From positions 3,512,501 to 3,576,500 of the forward strand of contig NZ_PPFB01000001.1 of assembly GCF_002899455.1 (NCBI RefSeq): a DNA stretch of 64,000 bases. Direction: 5' to 3'. Both the position numbers and the translations under genes were made by a program. The notes beneath the pieces were generated by a model that was not told the DNA's origin, did not search any database, and saw nothing but the letters and a program-made list of their open reading frames with translations. This document shows positions 6,578 through 16,616 of this stretch, piece after piece; the stretch's first letter is position 1, and every line of letters starts with the position of its first letter. This DNA comes from Streptomyces sp. DH-12. Lineage in GTDB: Bacteria > Actinomycetota > Actinomycetes > Streptomycetales > Streptomycetaceae.

Positions 6578-8743
6578 TTGACGCCGCAGCGGAACACCGG
6601 AGCAGGTGCGGAAGCGGAACTTCCTGAATACACCGGTCACTACCGTCTGGAGTCCTGTCTGGGCTCCGGGGGCATGGGTGTCGTGCATCTGGCCCGCAGC
6701 CCCTCCGGCATGCGGGTCGCGGTGAAGGTCGTTCACGCCCGCTACGCCATGGACCCCGAGTTCAGGGGGCGTTTCCGGCAGGAGGTGGCCGCCGCGCGAC
6801 GGGTGAGCGGAGCCTTCACGGCGCCCGTCGTCGATGCCGACCCCGACGGTGGGCGCCCCTGGATGGCCACCCTCTACATCCCCGGGCCGACACTCTCCGA
6901 ACAGGTGAACCGGAACGGCCCCATGGACCCGGACCAGTCGCGTCGGCTGATGGCCGGGCTCGCCGAGGCGCTGCGGGACATCCACCGGGTCGGTGTCGTG
7001 CACCGGGACCTGAAGCCGAGCAACGTGCTGCTCGCCGACGACGGGCCCAAGGTCATCGACTTCGGGATCTCCCGGCCCAGGGACAGCGAACTGCGCACCG
7101 AGACCGGGAAGTTGATCGGCACGCCGCCGTTCATGGCGCCCGAGCAGTTCCGCACTCCCCGTGAAGTGGGCCCCGCCGCCGACATGTTCGCGCTCGGCTC
7201 GCTCATGGTGCACGCGACGACGGGGCGCGGCCCCTTCGACTCCGACAGCCCCTACGTCGTCGCCTACCAGGTCGTCCACGACGAACCCGAACTGACCGGT
7301 GTGCCGGAGTCCATCGCGCCCCTGGTGCGGCGGTGTCTGGCGAAGGAGCCCGGCGAGCGGCCCACTCCGGACGAGCTGATGCGGGAACTGCGGTCGCTGT
7401 CGGCGAGGTACGAGACACAGGTGTTCCTGCCGGGGCAACGGACTCCGCAGACGCAGGAGTCGTCCGCGGCGCGGGAGACGTCCGACGCACACGAGACGTC
7501 CGGTGCTCGGGAGGAAGCCGCTGCCGCACCCCCTGCGGACGCGTCCGCGAAGCGGTCCGCGCGGCGTCCGGGCCGACGGGCGGCCCTGGTGGCCGGGGTT
7601 CTGTGCCTGGCCGTGCTCGGCGGGCTCGCCGCGCTCGAGGTGTTCGGCGACACGCCGCCGCCGCGCCGGACCGCCGCCGCGCGGAGCGCGCCGGCCGGAC
7701 CGGCCGTGTGGGAGACGGTGCCCGGCTCGGAGGACAGCGGCGTCCCCCAGTGCACGTACGGGGCCGGAAGGCTGCTCTGTGCGGTGCCCGGCATGGTCCT
7801 CGCCCTCGATCCGGCCGACGGCCGCACCGTGTGGCGGCACGACGCCGCCCCGGGGACGACACGGAGCGAACCGCCCGTCCTGTCCGGCGGTCTGCTCCAG
7901 CCCTCCCTCGACCGGATCGGCGACCTCGAGGCACTCGACCCGGCCACGGGCGAGCCGGTGTGGCGGCAGGAGGACACGCCCGCCTACGAGGGGGTGCGGG
8001 CGGTGGGCGACACCCTGCTGCTGACCCGCGCCGACGGGATGGTCACGGGCGTGGACAGCGCCTCGGGCGAGACCAGGTGGTCCCGCCGGATCCCCGGTCA
8101 CGCCGCTCCGTACTTCGCCTCGTTCGGCGGAGAGGAGCCGTCTGCCTTCGCGGCGCTCCCGTCCGCGGACGGGAGCGCGACCCGCGTCACCGCGGTGGAC
8201 CCGGCGACGGGGGACGTGCGGTGGGACACGGAGCTCGAGGGATCGCTGACGCCCGTGGGAGCCGCTGACGGACACGTGTACCTCGTCGCGGACGGGGCCG
8301 TCCACGGGGACGCCGGGGCCGTGGTGCGGTTCACGCCCGGCACCGGCGACACACGGCGGGTGGCGCTGCCCGTGCCCGTCCCTGCGGCAGAGGCAGGCGT
8401 GCACGGCGACACCGTGTACCTCATGGGGGCGGGCGGGTCGCTCGCGGCCGTCGACATGGCCGCCGGCGAACAGCGGTGGCGGCTGGAGACGGGGGTGAGC
8501 CGGGGCTCGGCGCCCGCCTCCGACGGGCGGCACGTGTACGTCTCCGCTCCCGACGGACGGCTGCTCGGCGTCGACGCCCGCGAGGGCACGCTCCTCGGGC
8601 AGACCCGGCCGCGGCTCGGGCCCGCGCCCGACCGCGTCCCCGGGACGCTGGCCGTGCCCGTCCTCGCGGGTGACCACGTCGTCGCGGGCGCCCCCGACGG
8701 CACCGTCTTCGCCGTGGACGCGGGCGACCCCGCCGCCTGGTGA
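6578..8743 (+). CDS. AfsK-like Ser/Thr protein kinase with PQQ-type beta-propeller
   Basis: A 721-residue Hanks-type kinase has the glycine loop GSGGMG (29-34), Lys50 in VAVKVV, catalytic loop VVHRDLKPSNVLL and DFG in KVIDFGIS. A Thr/Ala/Glu-rich juxtamembrane part is followed by one membrane segment near residues 334-358. The outer half has at least six WxTxxxG-type PQQ repeats (VWRHD, RWDTELEG, RWRLETG) forming a beta-propeller, as in Streptomyces AfsK. The propeller probably senses a ligand or envelope component. The start is a TTG at 6578 after a GGGGGTGG; no in-frame ATG is nearby, so the exact start is moderately certain. Confidence 0.9.
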   Translation: MTPQRNTGAGAEAELPEYTGHYRLESCLGSGGMGVVHLARSPSGMRVAVKVVHARYAMDPEFRGRFRQEVAAARRVSGAFTAPVVDADPDGGRPWMATLYIPGPTLSEQVNRNGPMDPDQSRRLMAGLAEALRDIHRVGVVHRDLKPSNVLLADDGPKVIDFGISRPRDSELRTETGKLIGTPPFMAPEQFRTPREVGPAADMFALGSLMVHATTGRGPFDSDSPYVVAYQVVHDEPELTGVPESIAPLVRRCLAKEPGERPTPDELMRELRSLSARYETQVFLPGQRTPQTQESSAARETSDAHETSGAREEAAAAPPADASAKRSARRPGRRAALVAGVLCLAVLGGLAALEVFGDTPPPRRTAAARSAPAGPAVWETVPGSEDSGVPQCTYGAGRLLCAVPGMVLALDPADGRTVWRHDAAPGTTRSEPPVLSGGLLQPSLDRIGDLEALDPATGEPVWRQEDTPAYEGVRAVGDTLLLTRADGMVTGVDSASGETRWSRRIPGHAAPYFASFGGEEPSAFAALPSADGSATRVTAVDPATGDVRWDTELEGSLTPVGAADGHVYLVADGAVHGDAGAVVRFTPGTGDTRRVALPVPVPAAEAGVHGDTVYLMGAGGSLAAVDMAAGEQRWRLETGVSRGSAPASDGRHVYVSAPDGRLLGVDAREGTLLGQTRPRLGPAPDRVPGTLAVPVLAGDHVVAGAPDGTVFAVDAGDPAAW

Positions 8744-8781
8744 CGGGCGGCGGGGTCGTGACGGCGCGGTGGCGGGCGGCC

Positions 8782-10635
8782 TCAGCCCAGCTTGGTCACG
8801 TCGCGGACCGCGCCCTTGTCCGCGCTGGTCGCCATCGCCGCGTAGGCCCGCAGGGCCGCGGAGACCTTGCGGTCGCGGTTCTTCGGGGCGTACCGGCCGC
8901 CGAGGGCCTCCTCGCGGCGGGCCAGCTCCGCGTCGTCGACCAGCAGCTCCACGGAGCGGCCCGGGATGTCGATGCGGATGCGGTCGCCGTCCTCGACCAG
9001 GGCGATGGTGCCGCCGGAGGCCGCCTCCGGGGAGGCGTGGCCGATGGACAGGCCGGACGTGCCGCCGGAGAAGCGGCCGTCGGTGATCAGGGCGCAGGCC
9101 TTGCCGAGGCCGCGGCTCTTCAGGTACGACGTCGGGTAGAGCATCTCCTGCATGCCGGGGCCGCCCTTGGGGCCCTCGTAGCGGATGACGACGACGTCGC
9201 CCTCCTTCACCTGCTGGGTGAGGATCTTCTGGACGGCCTCCTCCTGCGACTCGCAGACGACCGCCGGGCCCTCGAAGGTCCAGATGGACTCGTCGACGCC
9301 GGCCGTCTTCACCACGCAGCCGTCGACGGCGAGGTTGCCGCGCAGCACCGCCAGGCCGCCGTCCTTGGAGTAGGCGTGCTCGGCGGAGCGGATGCAGCCG
9401 CCCTCGGCGTCCTCGTCGAGGGCGTCCCAGCGCTCGGACTGGGAGAAGGCCTCGGCGGAGCGCTTGCAGCCGGGGGCCGCGTGCCACAGCTCGACCGCCT
9501 CCGGGGAGGGGGAGCCGGCGCGGATGTCCCAGGTCTTCAGCCAGTCCGCGAGGGACGGGCTGTGGACGGCGTGGACGTCCTCGTTGAGCAGGCCCGCGCG
9601 GTGGAGTTCGCCGAGCAGGGCGGGGATGCCGCCCGCGCGGTGCACGTCCTCCATGTAGTACGTGCGGTCCTTGGCGACGTTCGGGGCGACCTTCGCGAGG
9701 CACGGGACGCGGCGGGAGAGGGCGTCGATCTCGGTGAGGCCGAACGGCACCTCGGCCTCCTGGGCGGCGGCCAGCAGGTGCAGGATCGTGTTGGTGGAGC
9801 CGCCCATGGCGATGTCCAGCGCCATCGCGTTCTCGAACGCCTGGAAGGTGGCGATGGAGCGGGGCAGGACCGTGTCGTCGTCCTGCTCGTAGTAACGGCG
9901 GGTGAGGTCCATGACCGTCTCGGCCGCACGGACGTACAGGTCCTTGCGGGCGGTGTGGGTGGCCAGGACCGAGCCGTTGCCGGGGAGGGAGAGGCCGATC
10001 GCCTCGGTGAGGCAGTTCATCGAGTTGGCGGTGAACATGCCGGAACAGGAGCCGCAGGTGGGGCAGGCGTTCTCCTCGATGCGGAGCACGTCCTCGTCGG
10101 ACACCTCGTCGTTGGCCGCCTCGACCATCGCGTCGATCAGGTCCAGGGTGCGGACCGTGCCGTCGACCAGGGTGGCCCGGCCGGCCTCCATCGGGCCTCC
10201 GGAGACGAACACCGTGGGGATGTTCAGCCGCAGCGCGGCGTTGAGCATGCCCGGGGTGATCTTGTCGCAGTTGGAGATGCAGATCAGGGCGTCCGCGCGG
10301 TGCGCCTCGACCATGTACTCCACGCTGTCCGCGATCAGGTCGCGGGAGGGCAGCGAGTAGAGCATGCCGCCGTGGCCCATCGCGATGCCGTCGTCGACGG
10401 CGATGGTGTTGAACTCGCGCGGGATGCCGCCCGCCGCGACGACCGCCTCGCTGACGATCCGGCCGACCGGCGCGAGGTGCGTGTGGCCGGGGACGAACTC
10501 CGTGAAGCTGTTGGCGACGGCGACGATCGGCTTCCGGCCGATGTCCGCACCGGGTACACCGGAGGCGCGCATAAGGGCGCGGGCGCCCGCCATGTTGCGG
10601 CCGTGGGTGACTGTGCGGGACCTCAGCTCGGGCAT
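8782..10635 (-). CDS. ilvD: Dihydroxy-acid dehydratase
   Basis: The 617-residue product dehydrates 2,3-dihydroxy acids to 2-oxo acids in valine, leucine and isoleucine synthesis. Its iron-sulfur and substrate motifs are visible: [12 protein letters not shown], then [20 protein letters not shown], and [15 protein letters not shown] near the C-terminus. Length matches the family. The ATG at 10635 precedes [14 protein letters not shown], the usual IlvD beginning, with GGAG about nine bases upstream. No attenuator or riboswitch is evident in the 240 bases before it. It converges on the kinase gene. Confidence 0.97.
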   Translation of the reverse strand: MPELRSRTVTHGRNMAGARALMRASGVPGADIGRKPIVAVANSFTEFVPGHTHLAPVGRIVSEAVVAAGGIPREFNTIAVDDGIAMGHGGMLYSLPSRDLIADSVEYMVEAHRADALICISNCDKITPGMLNAALRLNIPTVFVSGGPMEAGRATLVDGTVRTLDLIDAMVEAANDEVSDEDVLRIEENACPTCGSCSGMFTANSMNCLTEAIGLSLPGNGSVLATHTARKDLYVRAAETVMDLTRRYYEQDDDTVLPRSIATFQAFENAMALDIAMGGSTNTILHLLAAAQEAEVPFGLTEIDALSRRVPCLAKVAPNVAKDRTYYMEDVHRAGGIPALLGELHRAGLLNEDVHAVHSPSLADWLKTWDIRAGSPSPEAVELWHAAPGCKRSAEAFSQSERWDALDEDAEGGCIRSAEHAYSKDGGLAVLRGNLAVDGCVVKTAGVDESIWTFEGPAVVCESQEEAVQKILTQQVKEGDVVVIRYEGPKGGPGMQEMLYPTSYLKSRGLGKACALITDGRFSGGTSGLSIGHASPEAASGGTIALVEDGDRIRIDIPGRSVELLVDDAELARREEALGGRYAPKNRDRKVSAALRAYAAMATSADKGAVRDVTKLG

Positions 10636-10876
10636 CGTCGCTCGCTCCTTCAGACCTTCGGGGAGTCCTTGCCAGAGAGTTCTGACGGCATCGAGCGTAC
10701 GCCGGTCATCCAGAGGGCGGGACAAGGTGTCCGGAATACGGGACGCGTGTCTCAGGCGCCCAGGGCGCGCGGGCGGCCGGTCACCGGGGGCCCGGTCGGC
10801 CGTCGTGGGCGGTCGGTCGCCGGTGAGCCCGGTCGTCGCGGGTGCTCAGCCCCGGGTGAGCCCGCCTCGCGGACCG

Positions 10877-11524
10877 TCAGTCCCCGGTGAGGTGGCCCTG
10901 CACGACCGGCGCGACCCGTCGGACGATGTCCTCGGGGTCGGCCGAGGCGAGCGGTTCCACCCGGATCACGTACCGGATCATCACGATGCCGACGAGCTGG
11001 GCGGCGGCCAGCTCGGCCCGCAGCTCCGCGTCCGGCCGGTCGAGCCGGCCGGCGATCCGGCGCAGCAGCTGGCTGACGACGAGGCGGCGGAAGACGGCGG
11101 CCGCGGCGTCGTTGGTGACGGCGGAGCGGATGATCGCGAGCAGGGGGGCGCGCGTGACCGGGTTCTCCCACAGTCCGATGATCATGCGGGTCATCCGCTC
11201 GCCCACCTCGTCGAGCGGCCCCTCGGTCACCGTCTCCCGCTCGTCGAGCACCGGCCCGAACGCGATCTCGACGGCGGCCTCGAAGACCCGCTCCTTGGTA
11301 CCGAAGTAGTGGTGCACGAGGGCGGAATCCACCCCGGCGGCCTTGGCGATGCCTCGCACGGACGTCTTCTCGTAGCCCCGGGCGGAGAACTCCTCGCGGG
11401 CCGCGTCGAGGATGCGGTCGCGGGTGCCGGCCGACTCGGTGCGCGGCGGGCGGCCGCGGCGCCGGGGGGCGCCGGCGCCCCGCGCGGGGGCGGCCGGGCC
11501 GTCGCTCGCGGTCACGCCGGTCAT
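10877..11524 (-). CDS. TetR/AcrR-family transcriptional regulator
   Basis: A 215-residue regulator with an N-terminal helix-turn-helix (about residues 28-75: [20 protein letters not shown] then [20 protein letters not shown]) and an all-helical C-terminal ligand domain. The C-terminus resembles TetR_C_34-type sequences. An Arg/Pro-rich stretch precedes the DNA-binding domain. Its ATG overlaps the stop of the sugar-isomerase-like gene by four bases, so the two are co-translated. The regulator may govern its own operon or a distant target; the ligand is unknown. Confidence 0.9.
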   Translation of the reverse strand: MTGVTASDGPAAPARGAGAPRRRGRPPRTESAGTRDRILDAAREEFSARGYEKTSVRGIAKAAGVDSALVHHYFGTKERVFEAAVEIAFGPVLDERETVTEGPLDEVGERMTRMIIGLWENPVTRAPLLAIIRSAVTNDAAAAVFRRLVVSQLLRRIAGRLDRPDAELRAELAAAQLVGIVMIRYVIRVEPLASADPEDIVRRVAPVVQGHLTGD

Positions 11525-12384
11525 CGCCGGGGCGCCCGGAGGGCGGACGATGAAGAAGGGGAGGAGGGGGAGGACGCGGAGGCGAGGTGGAGACGGGTGA
11601 AGGCCAGGGCCTCCGCCAGATCGGCCTCGCGCTCGGCGCTGGACATGGCGCGCCGGGTGTTGACCTCGATCACGACATGACCGTCGAAGCCGCTCCTCGC
11701 CAGCCCCTCCAGCACCTCGGCGCACGGCTGGTCGCCGCGTCCGGGCACCAGGTGCTCGTCCTTGGCGGAGCCCCGGCCGTCGGCCATGTGCACGTGCCCC
11801 AGCCGGTCGCCCATGCGCTCGACCATCCGCAGGGTGTCGGTGCGGGAGGTGGAGGCGTGGCTGAGGTCGATCGTGAAGTGGCGGTAGTCCTCCTTGGTCA
11901 CGTCCCAGTCGGGGGCGTAGGCCAGCATCTCGCGGTCGCGGTAGCGCCAGGGGTACATGTTCTCCACGGCGAACCGCACGTCGGTCTCGTTCGCCATCCG
12001 CCAGATGCCGTCCACGAAGTCGCGGGCGTACTGCCGCTGCCAGCGGAAGGGCGGGTGGACGACGACCGTCGACGCGCCGAGCTTCTCGGCGGCGGCCCGG
12101 GCCCGCTGGAGCTTGGTCCAGGGGTCGGTGGACCACACGCGCTGCGTGATCAGCAGGCAGGGCGCGTGGACGGCGAGGACGGGGATGCGGTGGTAGTCGC
12201 TGAGCCTGCGGAGGGCCTCGATGTCCTGGCTGACCGGATCCGTCCAGACCATCACCTCGACGCCGTCGTACCCGAGGCGCGCGGCCATCTCGAAGGCCGT
12301 CGCCGTCGACTCCGGGTACACGGAGGCCGTCGACAGGGCGACCTTCGCATCCGGGATGCGGACTACGTCCCTTGCTTCTGCCAC
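11521..12384 (-). CDS. Sugar-phosphate isomerase/epimerase-like TIM-barrel protein
   Basis: This 287-residue protein belongs to the xylose-isomerase-like/AP-endonuclease-2 fold. Family features include [41 protein letters not shown] and GHVHMADG, with His, Glu and Asp residues suited to binding a divalent metal. The C-terminus ends in a Ser/Ala-rich tail. A homologous gene lies near proC and the Ppx gene in mycobacteria. The substrate is unknown; the family covers sugar isomerases and epimerases. Confidence 0.85.
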   Translation of the reverse strand: MAEARDVVRIPDAKVALSTASVYPESTATAFEMAARLGYDGVEVMVWTDPVSQDIEALRRLSDYHRIPVLAVHAPCLLITQRVWSTDPWTKLQRARAAAEKLGASTVVVHPPFRWQRQYARDFVDGIWRMANETDVRFAVENMYPWRYRDREMLAYAPDWDVTKEDYRHFTIDLSHASTSRTDTLRMVERMGDRLGHVHMADGRGSAKDEHLVPGRGDQPCAEVLEGLARSGFDGHVVIEVNTRRAMSSAEREADLAEALAFTRLHLASASSPSSPSSSSALRAPRR

Positions 12385-12522
12385 GAGCCTCAGGTTACGG
12401 GGTGGGGCGGGGGCGGTGCGGGGTGCTGCCTCGCCGTTGTGGTGTTTGCCATAGCGGGCCGCGGCGGAGGGCGGACGCCCGCGGACGGGCCGCCGGCGTC
12501 GCGCTCCGGGGGACTGGACGGC

Positions 12523-13455
12523 TCAGGCCGGGCCCATGTGGTCGAGGCGGCGGAGTATGACGCCCTCCCGCAGCGCCCAGGGGCAGATCTCCAGGCGCTC
12601 CACGCCGAGCAGGTCCATGACGCCCTCGGCGACCATCGCGCCGGCGAGCAGTTGCCCCGCGCGGGCCGCTGACACGCCCGGCAGCTCGGCGCGCTCGACG
12701 ACGGTCATCCCGGCCAGCCGCGGCACCCAGGCCTCCAGCGACTCGCGCTTCAGCTCGCGCTGGACGTACAGGCCCTCGGCGGAGCCCGGGGCGCCCGCGA
12801 GCCGGGCGAGCTGCTTGAAGGTCTTCGAGGTGGCCACCACGTGGTCCGGCACGCCGAACCGCCTGAACTCGCCGACCGTGCGCGCTATCTCGGTACGGAC
12901 ATGGCGGCGCAGCGCGCGCACGTCCTCGGCCTCGGGCGGGTCCCCGGGCAGCCGGCCGACGGTGAGGCGTCCCGCGCCGAGCGGCAGCGACACCGCGGCG
13001 TCCGGCTCCTCGTCCATGCCGTACGCGATCTCCAGCGAGCCGCCGCCGATGTCGATGACGAGCAGCTTGCCGGAGGACCAGCCGAACCAGCGGCGGGCGG
13101 CGAGGAAGGTGAGCTTCGCCTCCTCCTCGCCGCTGAGCACCCGCAGCTCGACGCCGGTCTCGTCGCGGACGCGGGTGAGGACGTGGTCGGCGTTGCTCGC
13201 GTCGCGCACCGCGGACGTCGCGAACGGCAGCAGCTCCTCCACGCCCTTGTCCTCGGCGGCCCGGAGCGCCTCGTGGACGACCGACACCAGACGGTCGACG
13301 CCCTCGGGGCCGATCGATCCGTCGGCGCCGAGGAGCTGGGCGAGGCGCAGTTCGGCCTTGTGCGAGTGCGCGGGCAGCGGCCGCGCACCGGGGTGGGCGT
13401 CGACCACCAGCAGATGCACCGTGTTCGAACCCACGTCGAGGACACCGAGTCTCAT
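12523..13455 (-). CDS. Ppx/GppA-family phosphatase (exopolyphosphatase type)
   Basis: A 310-residue member of the ASKHA (actin-like) superfamily with phosphate-1 motif [15 protein letters not shown] (about residues 5-19) and phosphate-2 motif [14 protein letters not shown]. The short length equals that of actinobacterial Ppx1/Ppx2-type enzymes, which hydrolyse short polyphosphate or act on (p)ppGpp-related nucleotides. The ATG at 13455 begins MRLGVLDVG. Its order with the isomerase-like gene and proC recalls the mycobacterial Rv0496-Rv0500 region, from memory. Confidence 0.88.
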   Translation of the reverse strand: MRLGVLDVGSNTVHLLVVDAHPGARPLPAHSHKAELRLAQLLGADGSIGPEGVDRLVSVVHEALRAAEDKGVEELLPFATSAVRDASNADHVLTRVRDETGVELRVLSGEEEAKLTFLAARRWFGWSSGKLLVIDIGGGSLEIAYGMDEEPDAAVSLPLGAGRLTVGRLPGDPPEAEDVRALRRHVRTEIARTVGEFRRFGVPDHVVATSKTFKQLARLAGAPGSAEGLYVQRELKRESLEAWVPRLAGMTVVERAELPGVSAARAGQLLAGAMVAEGVMDLLGVERLEICPWALREGVILRRLDHMGPA

Positions 13456-13550
13456 GTACGGAACGCTACTGCCGGCAGCGTGCCGCGTTGCCCGGTTCCC
13501 GACGGCCGGGCCGGTGCCGGGGCCGGGCTCCGGCGACTTACCCTGGACAG

Positions 13551-14423
13551 GTGCCAAAGACGAAAAAGGCGAAGGACGAGAAGACGGACAAAAAGGCCAG
13601 GAAGGAAAAGCGGGCCGGACTGGCCGGCGATCCTTCGCGGGTGCCGGCCCCGCAGGCGCCGCGGCCGGCGCCTGCCGACGACGAGCAGGGTCTCGACTTC
13701 GCCCGTGCTTGGGTGGAATTTCCCGATCCGGCGGACGACGAGCAGGTCTTCCGCTGCGATCTGACATGGCTCACCTCTCGGTGGAACTGCATCTTCGGCA
13801 GCGGCTGCCAGGGCATCCAGGCGGGCCGCGCGGACGACGGGTGCTGCAGCCTGGGTGCCCACTTCTCGGACGAGGACGACGAGAAGCGCGTCGCCGGGCA
13901 TGTGGCAAGGCTCACACCGGACATCTGGCAGCACCACGCGGAGGGCACCCGCAACGGGTGGATCTCCGAGGACGAGGACGGCGAGCGGCAGACGCGCCCG
14001 TTCCAGGGCTCGTGCATCTTCCAGAACCGTCCGGGTTTCCCGGGCGGCATGGGCTGCTCGCTGCACATCCTCGCCCTCAAGGAGGGCCGCGAGCCGCTGG
14101 AGACCAAGCCGGACGTCTGCTGGCAGCTGCCGATCCGGCGTACCTACGACTGGATCGACCGGCCCGACGACACGCGGGTGCTGCAGGTGTCGATCGGTGA
14201 GTACGACCGGCGGGGCTGGGGTCCGGGCGGCCACGACCTGCACTGGTGGTGCACCTCGGCCACCTCGGCGCACGGCGCGGGCGAGCCGGTGTACGTCTCC
14301 TACCGCGCGGAGCTGACCGAGCTGATGGGCAAGGCGGGGTACGACCGGCTGGTCGAGCTGTGCGAGCAGCGGCTGGCGTCGCAGCTGCCGTTGGTGGCGC
14401 CGCATCCGGCGGACCCCGCCTGA
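13551..14423 (+). CDS. Cys-rich conserved actinobacterial protein
   Basis: A soluble protein of 290 residues begins with a Lys-rich segment ([20 protein letters not shown]) and then a globular part with many Trp and Cys residues. Cysteines occur in [58 protein letters not shown] and VELCEQR. The cluster C-X5-C-X11-CC suggests a metal or iron-sulfur site. I do not recognise a function. The start is taken as the GTG at 13551 because TACCCT (13539-13544) ends six bases before it, giving a leaderless transcript; a longer frame to 13488 lacks such support. Confidence 0.8.
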   Translation: MPKTKKAKDEKTDKKARKEKRAGLAGDPSRVPAPQAPRPAPADDEQGLDFARAWVEFPDPADDEQVFRCDLTWLTSRWNCIFGSGCQGIQAGRADDGCCSLGAHFSDEDDEKRVAGHVARLTPDIWQHHAEGTRNGWISEDEDGERQTRPFQGSCIFQNRPGFPGGMGCSLHILALKEGREPLETKPDVCWQLPIRRTYDWIDRPDDTRVLQVSIGEYDRRGWGPGGHDLHWWCTSATSAHGAGEPVYVSYRAELTELMGKAGYDRLVELCEQRLASQLPLVAPHPADPA

Positions 14424-14444
14424 CGGGTCGCTCCCGAGGACCTG

Positions 14445-14473
14445 GGCGCCCGTCCCCGCCGGGGGCGGGCGCC
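14445..14473. terminator. Bidirectional terminator between convergent genes
   Basis: GGCGCCCG (14445-14452) pairs with CGGGCGCC (14466-14473), extended inwards by CCCC with GGGG. It lies between the convergent Cys-rich gene and the sigma-like/BACON gene and could serve both. Confidence 0.55.
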
Positions 14474-14482
14474 GCTTCGTGT

Positions 14483-16297
14483 CTAGGACGTGCCCGGGTC
14501 CGGGGTGCCCGTGCCGGCGGGGGCGGAGTCGCTCGGGTCCGCGGGCTCGGGGTCGGAGGGAGAAGGGCCGGAGGGGGAGGGGCCGGAGGGGGAGGGGCCG
14601 GAAGGGGGCGGGTCGCTCGGGGCCGGGTCGGCCGGCGAGGGATCCGGGTCCGGAGCCGAGGAGGACGGCGGGTCCGCCGGGGTGGGGTCCGAGGGCGTCG
14701 GCGACGGGGGCGTGGGGTCCGGGTGCGAGGGCGACGGGGGCGGGACGCCCGGGGTGCCCGGGGTGGAGGGGGAGCCGCTGACCGGGGTGGACCGGACGGG
14801 TCCGTACCCCTCGATGGACACCAGCGAGCCCGCCGGGGAGACCGCCACCGTGGCCCGCCAGTGGCCGGACGGCTCGCGCAGCTGGTCGACGTGGACCCGG
14901 ATCGTCACCGACTCGCCGGGGGCGAGCGTGCCCGACGAACGGCTCAGGTAGAGCCAGGGGGCCCCGGTGGACGCGGACCAGCGGACCGGTTCCGCGCCCC
15001 GCGCGGTCAGGGTGATCAAGGTGGTGTCGCCGCGGTGGGCGGCCGTCACGCCCAGCACGGCGGTGCCCTTGTCCCCGGCGCCCGCGACCTCGACGACCTC
15101 CACCGACACGTCCGGCGATCCGTCCGCGTCGAAGCGGGCGCCGGGGCGGGGCTCGGCGTTGCCGGCGTTCTCGTAGCCCGCGCCGCCCTCGCCGCCGTCG
15201 AGGCCGACGGCGCCGTCCTCGCGCGCGGCGGCCGGGCCGCCGTCCGCGCCCTCGCCGACCGGGGTGGCCCGGTAGGCGGCCCACAGCGCGAGCACGGGCG
15301 CGGCGACGACCGTGGCGACCACGGTCGTGGTGACGGCACGCACGCGCAGGCGGTCCCGGCGGGCGACCCGGTCCTTGGGGTCCATCGGGAAGCCGCGCCG
15401 GTCGAAGCGGGGCGCGGCGCCACGCGCGCGTGGGTGGTGGGCGAGGGCGGTGTGCAGGGCGGCGGTGGGCACGGGCACGAGCGGCAGGGCGTCCGGCGTG
15501 ACGCCGGTGCCGGGCCACCGGCCCGGGACGGCCCGCTCGGCGGTACGGCGGCAGCGCGGGCAGTCGTCGACGTGCCGGACCAGTTCGCGGCGCAGGGTCG
15601 TGCCGAGCACCATCCCCTGGTCGCCGGTGAGGTGCGCCACACCGGGGCAGGCGCCGGTCTCCACGACGGCGAGGGCCGCGCGGGTGCGCTCCACCTCGCA
15701 GGCCGCGGTGACGAGCAGTTCGCGCGCCGCGGCCGGGGCCATGCCGAGGACGGCGGCGACCTCGTGGGCGGCGAGACGGTGGCGGACGGCGAGTTCGAGC
15801 GCCTCGCGCTGCTCCGGGCCGGTGCCGGCGGCCTCCGGCCAGGCCAGGGCGGCCAGTTCGCGGCGGCGCCGCTCCTGCTCCCCGGCGGGGGCGGCCGGGG
15901 CGGGGGCGCTCCCCGCGGAGGCGCGCCGCCCGCCGGAGCGGCCGCCGGCGTGGGAGGCCTGACGTTTCTGCCTGGCCTCGGCCAGCTTGCGCAGGCACGC
16001 CCAGCGGGCGAGGGCGTACAGCCATGCGCGGAGGCTGCCGAGTTCGTCCGGGACGTGCCGGTCGCGGCGCTCCGCGAGGTGGAGCGCGTCGGCCAGGGCG
16101 GCGGTCGCCGCGTCGTGGTCGCACAGGACGGACAGGCAGTAGGTGAACAGGCCGTCCAGGTGCGGCTCGTAGCGGGCGGCCGGCCGCCGGGCCAGCGTGC
16201 GCGCGGCCGCCCGGTCGCGCGCTTCCCGGTGCGTCCGGTGGGTTCCGGTCGTACGGGTGGACGTACGGGTCGAGGTGTCCGGGCCGCTGCTCGTCAT
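14483..16297 (-). CDS. Sigma-like / zinc-finger / BACON fusion membrane protein
   Basis: This 604-residue protein combines several modules. Residues about 40-200 resemble ECF sigma regions 2 and 4: a YLSVLCDHDAATAALADA-like helix, then EALELAVRHRLAAHEVAAVLG as a degenerate HTH. A zinc-finger anti-sigma-like motif H242-x3-C-x2-C (HVDDCPRC) follows, then a membrane segment (about 321-346). An outer BACON-type beta domain contains WSASTGAPWLYLSRSSGTLAPGES. The tail is Ser/Pro/Asp-rich with GPSPS repeats and may span or decorate the wall. TACGGT ends six bases before the ATG, so the mRNA may be leaderless. Whether the sigma part still binds polymerase is unclear. Confidence 0.8.
   Translation of the reverse strand: MTSSGPDTSTRTSTRTTGTHRTHREARDRAAARTLARRPAARYEPHLDGLFTYCLSVLCDHDAATAALADALHLAERRDRHVPDELGSLRAWLYALARWACLRKLAEARQKRQASHAGGRSGGRRASAGSAPAPAAPAGEQERRRRELAALAWPEAAGTGPEQREALELAVRHRLAAHEVAAVLGMAPAAARELLVTAACEVERTRAALAVVETGACPGVAHLTGDQGMVLGTTLRRELVRHVDDCPRCRRTAERAVPGRWPGTGVTPDALPLVPVPTAALHTALAHHPRARGAAPRFDRRGFPMDPKDRVARRDRLRVRAVTTTVVATVVAAPVLALWAAYRATPVGEGADGGPAAAREDGAVGLDGGEGGAGYENAGNAEPRPGARFDADGSPDVSVEVVEVAGAGDKGTAVLGVTAAHRGDTTLITLTARGAEPVRWSASTGAPWLYLSRSSGTLAPGESVTIRVHVDQLREPSGHWRATVAVSPAGSLVSIEGYGPVRSTPVSGSPSTPGTPGVPPPSPSHPDPTPPSPTPSDPTPADPPSSSAPDPDPSPADPAPSDPPPSGPSPSGPSPSGPSPSDPEPADPSDSAPAGTGTPDPGTS
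14565..14609 (-). repeat. Tandem 15-bp repeat in the fusion-protein gene
   Basis: The + strand unit GGGCCGGAGGGGGAG occurs twice exactly (14565-14579 and 14580-14594) and a third time with changes. On the coding strand it yields repeated Gly-Pro-Ser-Pro-Ser in the extracellular tail. Such repeats change copy number easily between strains. Confidence 0.8.
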
Positions 16298-16616
16298 TCG
16301 GCGACCGTAGGGGGCGGGGGGCGGCGCCTTCCGGCGCCGTGCGCACTTTTAATCCGTAAGGGTGAAACGATCCCTCAATCCGGGGACGGGGGCCTTTCCC
16401 GGCCCGTGAGCGGCCACGACGCCCGCGTCCGGCCGCACCCGGGAGGCGGCCGCCGCGGTACCGCCCGGCGGGGCGCCGGCGGGGCCGCCGGGGGCGGTGA
16501 GACAGCCGAAGCGGTGTGACGCACGGCTCGGCGCGGCGGCGCGCGGGCGGGCTGCGCGTGCCGTGGCCGGGCAGGGGCCGGCCCGCGTTGTCAGAGGGGG
16601 CGGTTACCTTTTGGGC
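16298..16616. other. Divergent intergenic region between BACON fusion gene and radA
   Basis: No credible gene is seen. An AT-richer patch lies near 16345-16380 (CACTTTTAATCCGTAAGG). The two ends each carry a -10 hexamer directly before a start codon: TACGGT for the fusion gene on the minus strand, TACCTT for radA on the plus strand. Confidence 0.6.

Noticed and set aside
6455..9703. Long minus-strand open frame opposite the kinase and in another frame of ilvD
   Set aside because: It is a GC-bias shadow: Arg/Gly/Pro-rich, no ribosome site, and it contradicts two well-supported genes.
14530..14620. CRISPR-like tandem repeats
   Set aside because: The repeats are contiguous 15-mers without spacers and encode Gly-Pro-Ser-Pro-Ser inside a gene.
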